Positions 58,120-64,000 of a stretch of DNA of 64,000 nucleotides are shown here, piece after piece. Numbering within the stretch: position 1 is the first letter of the stretch; each line of letters opens with the position of its first letter. Origin of the DNA: Cyrtodaria siliqua (Eukaryota; Mollusca; Bivalvia; Adapedonta; Hiatellidae); contig JAWPHD010003272.1 in NCBI GenBank assembly GCA_037043455.1, forward strand, positions 1 to 64,000, written 5' to 3'. Position numbers and translations under genes: made by a program. Under the pieces are notes generated by a model. That model searched no databases. It had not been told where the DNA came from and saw only the letters and a list, made by a program, of their open reading frames with translations.

Positions 58120-58620
58120 TATACAATACATTTGCACAACAGGGATTTTAGGCATATGCTCTTTGAAACCTCGGTCAGGAAAAATATATTTCAAATGTAA
58201 AATTGTGTCCCTTTTCAAAATGTGCGAAATAATTTCATACGGTCTTATATAGGCCTATACAATACACTTGCATAACAAGGATTTTAGGCATATTCTCTTT
58301 GAATAAATACTGATAAAGGTGATCCTTTGTGAGCAACAAACACATTTAAGAGAATAAAGCAGCAGTCTCGGTTTTATTGAGCTGTTCATGAGAAGTAATG
58401 AAAGAAGCAACACCTCTCACGTCCCCTAGCACCGGCTTAAGTGGTATTCTACTTCAAAGTCACCTATATTGGGCTCGTTGGTCCCAAAGGAACAGTAACA
58501 ATAACACTACTGATTCATAGATGGGGAGACCTTTACAGCCGCACCTCTGTCAGGTAAAATATATTTCAAATATCGAATTATGTCCTTTTTCAAAATGAAA
58601 GAAATATGGTGGACAATCGT
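58120..58620. repeat. direct duplication around the M1 insertion
   Basis: 'tttgcacaacagggattttaggcatatgctctttgaa' (58130) recurs diverged at 58270. 'ctc(g/t)gtcaggaaaaatatatttcaaat' (58172) recurs near 58549. A CTCGG(T)TTTATTGAG motif is at 58368. No gene. Confidence 0.6.
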
Positions 58621-58758
58621 TTCAGGAATACATACATCTAATAGAGAAAATTACTATTGGGCGTCTATTCGCATAGTTTACTTAGTTTTATTTGTTTGTG
58701 ACAAACAACTCGTTTATGAAATTGTGTGTGTATGCCTGACCGTTTCATATCGTGAATA

Positions 58759-58937
58759 AAGGTCACTATATCATGTTACCAAGGCACTATATCATGTTAT
58801 GAAGGTCACTATATCATGTTATCAAGGTCACTATATCATGTTATGAAGGTCACTATATCATGTTATCAAGATAACTAATATCATGTTATCAAGGTCACTA
58901 TATCATATTATCAAGGTCACTATATCATGTTATCAAG
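58759..58937. repeat. 22-bp tandem repeat, about 8 copies
   Basis: AAGGTCACTATATCATGTTAT, with alternating ATC and ATG ends. Confidence 0.9.
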
Positions 58938-59194
58938 AACATATTCTTAAATATTCTGAAGGAACATTGCCAATTGCAAGATCAACCTGTTTGTGCGACC
59001 TGATCTGTGCCGTTTGACATTTGACTTCGACCATGTAAGCAGGATCCATTTCTTAAGGTAACAATATTTTTATCCCCTCAGCGTCGTTATTTTTCCGTAA
59101 TTGTGCTAAAGTAAACATTATCTGAATCTTTTCATTGTCGTTTCTATATTTCTAACCCCTATCTTTTTCTTGTTTCAAAAGTATATATAAACGT

Positions 59195-59330
59195 CGTACA
59201 GGAAATGTGGAATTCATGGACCACAGTCAACGAAAAACGCATAGAAACAAACAATGATTACAATGATAAATAAGAGACAATGAATCGGACATCACAAACA
59301 TGAACTGGTTGATAATAGGGCTATACGGTA
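59195..59330 (+). repeat. R1 fragment, diverged
   Basis: 'gaccacagtcaacgaaaa', 'gacatcacaaacatgaa' and 'tgataatagggctat' match the 5' half of the R1 core. The open frame at 59300-59614 starts inside it and is not supported as a gene. Confidence 0.55.
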
Positions 59331-59713
59331 AGGTAAAGTATCAGCTAGGCATACAAGAGCTCTTTCTTTCAGACAAGTCAAACACATGTTTACCAAGTTA
59401 TTTTGTCAGAATACCAGTTTTTACTCTCTTGCACCTTCATCAAACTCTTATCATCCCATGTCTGCTCACGCACTACCCTAGCATACTAACAACGATCATT
59501 TTCATAAAAATGAGAAAAATGGTCATATGCAAATCACAGCACTCAAACGCAAAAGTTGTTTTTCATAGTATAGTTGCCATGACGCATCAATTCAGTAAAC
59601 TGCTCTTGATGTAATGTAGCATATATACGGAAATCAGAGATAACGATCCATTCTTGACAATGATTGACCTAATTCTAACTGCTCAACTTGGTGACCCCTG
59701 GAACAAGGACATA

Positions 59714-60190
59714 TACTGAAAAGAAGTAGAAAGGCATACTGGGTATTTCCACTATATATTGTATGTTTAATATGCTACTGCTAATCGAATGGTACAGGGC
59801 GACATTAGGCCTGTCCTTTTAGAAAGAAGGTTTAAACAGCACTCAACACACTAATGGTTACCCTTTTAAAGTTTCATTATCGACATAATGCGCATTTGAC
59901 TCAAGCAGGACAGCAAACTTAGGCTTTAAACGTTGTAATCTCTTAACATGAAACGCAATACTGAAATGCCTTGACTTTTTCAAGCGAAACTTCAACATTT
60001 ATGAATTTCGTGTAACACAGTATACTTTGATTAAAAGGTCTACAACATGACAGAGGTGTCCTTTCTGTAAGTAGTTGTAGCCCCTTTTGTACAAAACATG
60101 TTGAGATATATCTGGAATATTACGTGGAATTTAGTGTGTGTAATAGTGTAGGATAGGCAATTTTGTATGCGTTTCTTTTTCCTTTCAGTA
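59714..60190 (-). mobile_element. M1 element, complete copy
   Basis: An inverted copy of the 1929-2405 element with both terminal repeats present. The left one is diverged (TACTGAAAAGAAGTAGAAAG). Confidence 0.8.
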
Positions 60191-61879
60191 TAGTGAAAGA
60201 ACAAGAGAGAAAAATGGCAGACTCGGTGTTATTGAGTCTGTTCAAGTGAGGTTATGTTCATCAGTAAATTTTTTTTTTTTCTCATTACGTTTATGGAAGC
60301 GATGTAAAATAAGTTTTGTTTCAATAAAATGCCAAGAAAATATTATATAAATAGCCATAAGTAATTATATAGAGTTGTATAAAACGGATTATAATGCCTC
60401 AGCAATAAAACCGTTATATTTCGGGCGGACTTTGACAGAATTAAAAGATTAACGGTTCAATCTGACGTCAATTTTTTTCACATTTTTTATTGCAGACACG
60501 CGATTGTTTTACTGCAGCGATTTCACGAAGCATCGAACAAGATATGGGCTGTGATATTCACAAACATAACACTCTCTAACGTGGTATGTGTGATTCTTAC
60601 GTTTCTTACTGGATTTATTTACCATACACTTAATACCCATGCTTATTGATCAATATACTTGCGTTTATTAATCAATGTACTAGTGCACATGCCATCTGCA
60701 AGATGTTGGCTGAAGTCTAAACCTGGGAATAAGTGCGTGTATGAAAGAGAACATGCACTGCATAGGAAGTCCATCCTTGCTTTTAAAAAATCAAACCCCA
60801 ACCACCCCACCACACCACCACCCTCACCAAAAAAATAAAAATAAAAATAAACAAACTTATTACAATAAAAGAGCTGGCGTACGTGCATGTTCTTCGCTTA
60901 ACAGTATACAAAAATAGCAACTATTCCTTCCTTTTTCTACAAAATTATTTCAGGGAAGACACATCTAAATCAATTCCATAGGCTCCAAGTATAGAAGAAT
61001 CACAAATAAAGTCATATTATGTATTAATTCACATACACTGTCTCCAGCATCGGTGAAATTGACTTGTGAGTAGTTTCTCACAAAGCACATACTACTCCGC
61101 GGCAGTTGACAGAGCTGTTCGCAACCGAAGACGAGACCGCGCTAGGCTTAAATTAATTGAATTGAATTGAATTGAATGTTGTTTAACGGCTCATCAACAC
61201 ATTAATACTTTTAAAAAGAGAGAATGGACAGAATGCTGCGGTTTTTGCGTTCGGATGAAGTTAAATGAACTATATAGTTTATGGAGAATCATTTTAGCCC
61301 AATACATTTTATATTTAACGGTACTTTTGATATCTCCTTTTCGTGGTGACAAACATAAAAATGAACGCCTCTCATACCAGGTAACAATTTCATCGATTTT
61401 AATAAAATGTTTTATTCCGTAACATTCACATACATTTAGTTGTGTTAAATAAGTGATGTTTCTATCCAAAATACAACAGCTACATAATTACAATTATCGC
61501 CATGATGGAATGCTATATCTCATACGAAATAAATTACACTGTTTTAACAGCATGTGTTTACATTTGTTCAGACAAACTATATACCAAGGAAAAGCGGCAA
61601 ATACTGAACATGATGCTGACTGATAGCAGTGGATAGAGAGGAGAGGTCTGTAAATGGATGAAGACAATTATTTATTGTTGAGTAATTATTTGTCAGACTA
61701 TTTGGCTTGTTGTAATTTCAATCTTTCTTATCTGTTTAATTATACCCCCGCTTTCACAAAATAAAGTGTTTGTCGCGTCGCATAACACATTTTGATTACT
61801 TGAATTTCCCAAGCACTTTTGAATGGGTTGTTCCCAAACTTTATTTACACATAACAACTGATGACCTTATGTCCCTCTA
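60191..61879. other. intergenic with simple repeats
   Basis: A CTCGGTGTTATTGAG motif is at 60215, a C-rich tract at 60794-60830, (ATTGA)n at 61158-61175 followed by a SINE-end-like 'tgttgtttaacggctcatcaacac'. No gene. Confidence 0.4.
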
Positions 61880-61990
61880 CTTCACCCATTGTTGATTGAC
61901 TAATTTATTACAAAATTATGGCCCTTTGTTTGATTAAGAATTTAAGCGGGGAGTATTCATCGCATTCAATAATAGTTCTAGTTTTGATTA
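61880..61990 (+). repeat. dispersed repeat pair, copy 2
   Basis: Similar to 47640-47760. Confidence 0.55.
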
Positions 61991-62699
61991 GAAGTTCCCC
62001 TCATTTGGTACTAACTGCAGAACAAATGTTTACACAGCCAGCGAAAACACGAACAACACTCTATGCACGGATAGCCACGGCATTGTGTGCATCAATGTGT
62101 TTTCGCATACTTCTGAAAGATTGTTAGTTGTGACTATGTAGTTTGTTTTGGTTTCAGGGTACACATCAACAGCATAACAATTAATATAGACGTCGCGCAC
62201 TATACTGGTGTCACCGAGCATTACATCATTTCCGACGTTACGTTAACGAAAATAACGTCAATTTATTTTCAACAACGTCAAAAATATATGTTTTCATTAA
62301 TAAATTATAACTAGATAAGTGCAATACTTGTAACATATGTTTTGATGTGGCATGGATTCAGAATAATTAAAAATACCATTATACTTTTAATGTTTTAGAT
62401 TTATCTACATATGTTACTGTTTTATATATATTTGATTCAAAGATATAGTAGGAAAATTGAGAAAAATAAAGTATTGTACACAATCAGATTGATCTTCTGG
62501 GCTGTTAATCAGATAGTTTTCGGTAAGTTGTTTTACAGTTTTATATTTAATAAATGTAAATTCGCCAAATTCGTCATAATTGAAATTCGTTTTGAAGGAA
62601 GTGCAGTATTTCTGTGAGGGGGAAAATGCCTTCAAGCTGAAGATAATAAAAGCTTATAAACGAGAAAAAACTATTACATGTACAAGTAAATAAAAGTAT
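61991..62699. other. intergenic, nothing recognised
   Basis: Short open frames only; AT-rich. Confidence 0.4.
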
Positions 62700-63560
62700 T
62701 TATTTCTTGTGTTGGTTACATAATGTACAGTGTTTTATTTTTAAAGATTTGAACCGCAGTTTATTACGCAGATTTTATTGTTAAAGAAAGTCTAATCAAA
62801 TTTAGAGTGTGTTTACGTTGTACCACTCAAAAATTAAAACTATAACTTTTCTAAATTTAAAGGAAAAATGCGCTTGACAAGTTTTATTATGTTTGTATAA
62901 TTTTCCGAAGGTTCACAAAAATGTCAACCGATTACACTACTACAGTTAAAGAAACATGCTTCAGTCATTTGTTGTCCTTACATTTTTTTTTTTTAAAAAC
63001 AAAATATGCAAAAGTGACCCCACAGTATACAAGAAAATGAACAATAAATTGATAAGTAAACGGAAGTGCATATGTATTTAATATAGATATAAAAATCGAA
63101 CAGAAAAAGCAGCATTCAAGGATTACATTCAACCACAAACACACAGAGAACAAAGAACAAATTTAAAGATGAATAAAAGGCCAAATAAGACATCACAAAC
63201 ACAAAAGGGTTGACAATAGGGCTACCGCCTTAGAACGGTCAGTGCCAAAATTTGCTGCTGGTGGTTTAAACAAGGTTCTATGGTGCATCAAACCTCACAC
63301 TTACCCTACCGTCATCCCAATAAAACGGGACAGTGTTAATAAAGAAATCCCCGTCATAAACCATTCTCTAACCAACAAGGCAGCATTAATAGGCAATATA
63401 AGTAAAACACAAAGATGCTCGTGTATATATAAATACAAAAAAAACACAACAATAGCATAGAAAGCCACACAGAATGTACTCAATGACTTGGCAGAAGCCA
63501 GAGCAACAAGAGAATAAACCACTGAGGGCACGAAAAGACAAGATTGCAGACAAACATCAA
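62700..63560 (+). repeat. R1 long form, most complete and uninterrupted copy
   Basis: Joins the two halves seen separately elsewhere: the 5' part of the 40.6-kb copy and the core of the 20.4-kb copy. It is the empty-site reference for the M2 and M3 insertions. No open frame is shared by all copies. Confidence 0.8.
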
Positions 63561-64000
63561 AAGTCACTGTCCTTTTGAGCTTTAGGTAGACGTCATCATA
63601 GGGTCCACTGCCTGTCCGGCCATACGATGATAGGGTCATAACCTCTTTTGATTAACCTTTTGACAAGTTTAACAATGATAGTTTGAAAGTGATCATGACC
63701 AAGGATCTTACGAAGTTTGTAACGATAACCTATTAAACACAGCGGATAATATGGACATCGCCTTCAATCGACAATGGCAAAGGGTTCAACTGGGTGAGTG
63801 GTCCTGACATTGTCTCATCAATACCATATGTACGTCAATGCAAAACGATGTAACTTAATACTGTATATAAATTGAAAAGATTCCTATAACAATTATAAAC
63901 AAGAAGAAACTGATGCAAAGCATCAGTGCGGCGCAGAATGTTTTTAAAAGGAGGAAACAAACGTTTATTTATTTGCAAATTTTTATTATATAACAAAAAT
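63561..64000. other. intergenic, nothing recognised
   Basis: A small hairpin, ACTGATGCAAAGCATCAGT, is at about 63909-63927. Otherwise no signals to the end of the window. Confidence 0.4.

Overview
The window looks like eukaryotic, probably molluscan (bivalve-type), nuclear DNA. It is AT-rich and gene-poor, crowded with short inverted-repeat elements, minisatellites and tRNA-derived SINE-like repeats. The few recognisable proteins belong to families expanded in bivalves: a peptide-type rhodopsin-family GPCR, an nSTAND3-type NTPase with ankyrin repeats, and a non-LTR reverse transcriptase. Nothing bacterial or viral was seen. The species cannot be named from this sequence.

Layout. 1-0.86 kb: the 3' end of an unrecognised protein gene, with one apparent frameshift. 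1.9-13.6 kb: repeats only, including M1 and M2 (TA-flanked inverted-repeat elements), SINE-like copies, a 1.45-kb array of 45-bp units, an element built from GGGAACAAGGGAACAT motifs (M4) and a hAT-like MITE. 13.7-16.6 kb: a decayed nSTAND3 NTPase-ankyrin gene. 17.9-19.8 kb: a 23-bp degenerate minisatellite. 20-24 kb: dispersed repeats and a 150-bp foldback. 24.3-31.5 kb: one M1 element split by a 6.7-kb insertion of unknown class that contains internal direct duplications. 31.4-34.4 kb: more inverted repeats and a 65-bp array.

35.2-40.5 kb and 50.9-54.3 kb are two copies of one duplicated block. Each holds a single-exon GPCR on the minus strand. Copy A (39.0-40.0 kb) has an intact reading frame and a non-LTR retrotransposon in its 3' flank. 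Copy B (52.5-53.6 kb) has a 4-bp frameshift, and both its flanks carry minisatellites (36 x 27 bp and 5 x 52 bp) where copy A has about one unit each. 40.5-50.4 kb and 54.3-64.0 kb are otherwise repeats, including twin long hairpins at 44.9-45.06 kb and several nested insertions whose empty sites lie elsewhere in the window.

There is no operon-like or pathway relation among the genes. What links the window is its duplication and transposition history. The GPCR copy A is the only complete, apparently functional gene that can be supported. All homology statements were made by eye; no database search or alignment program was used.
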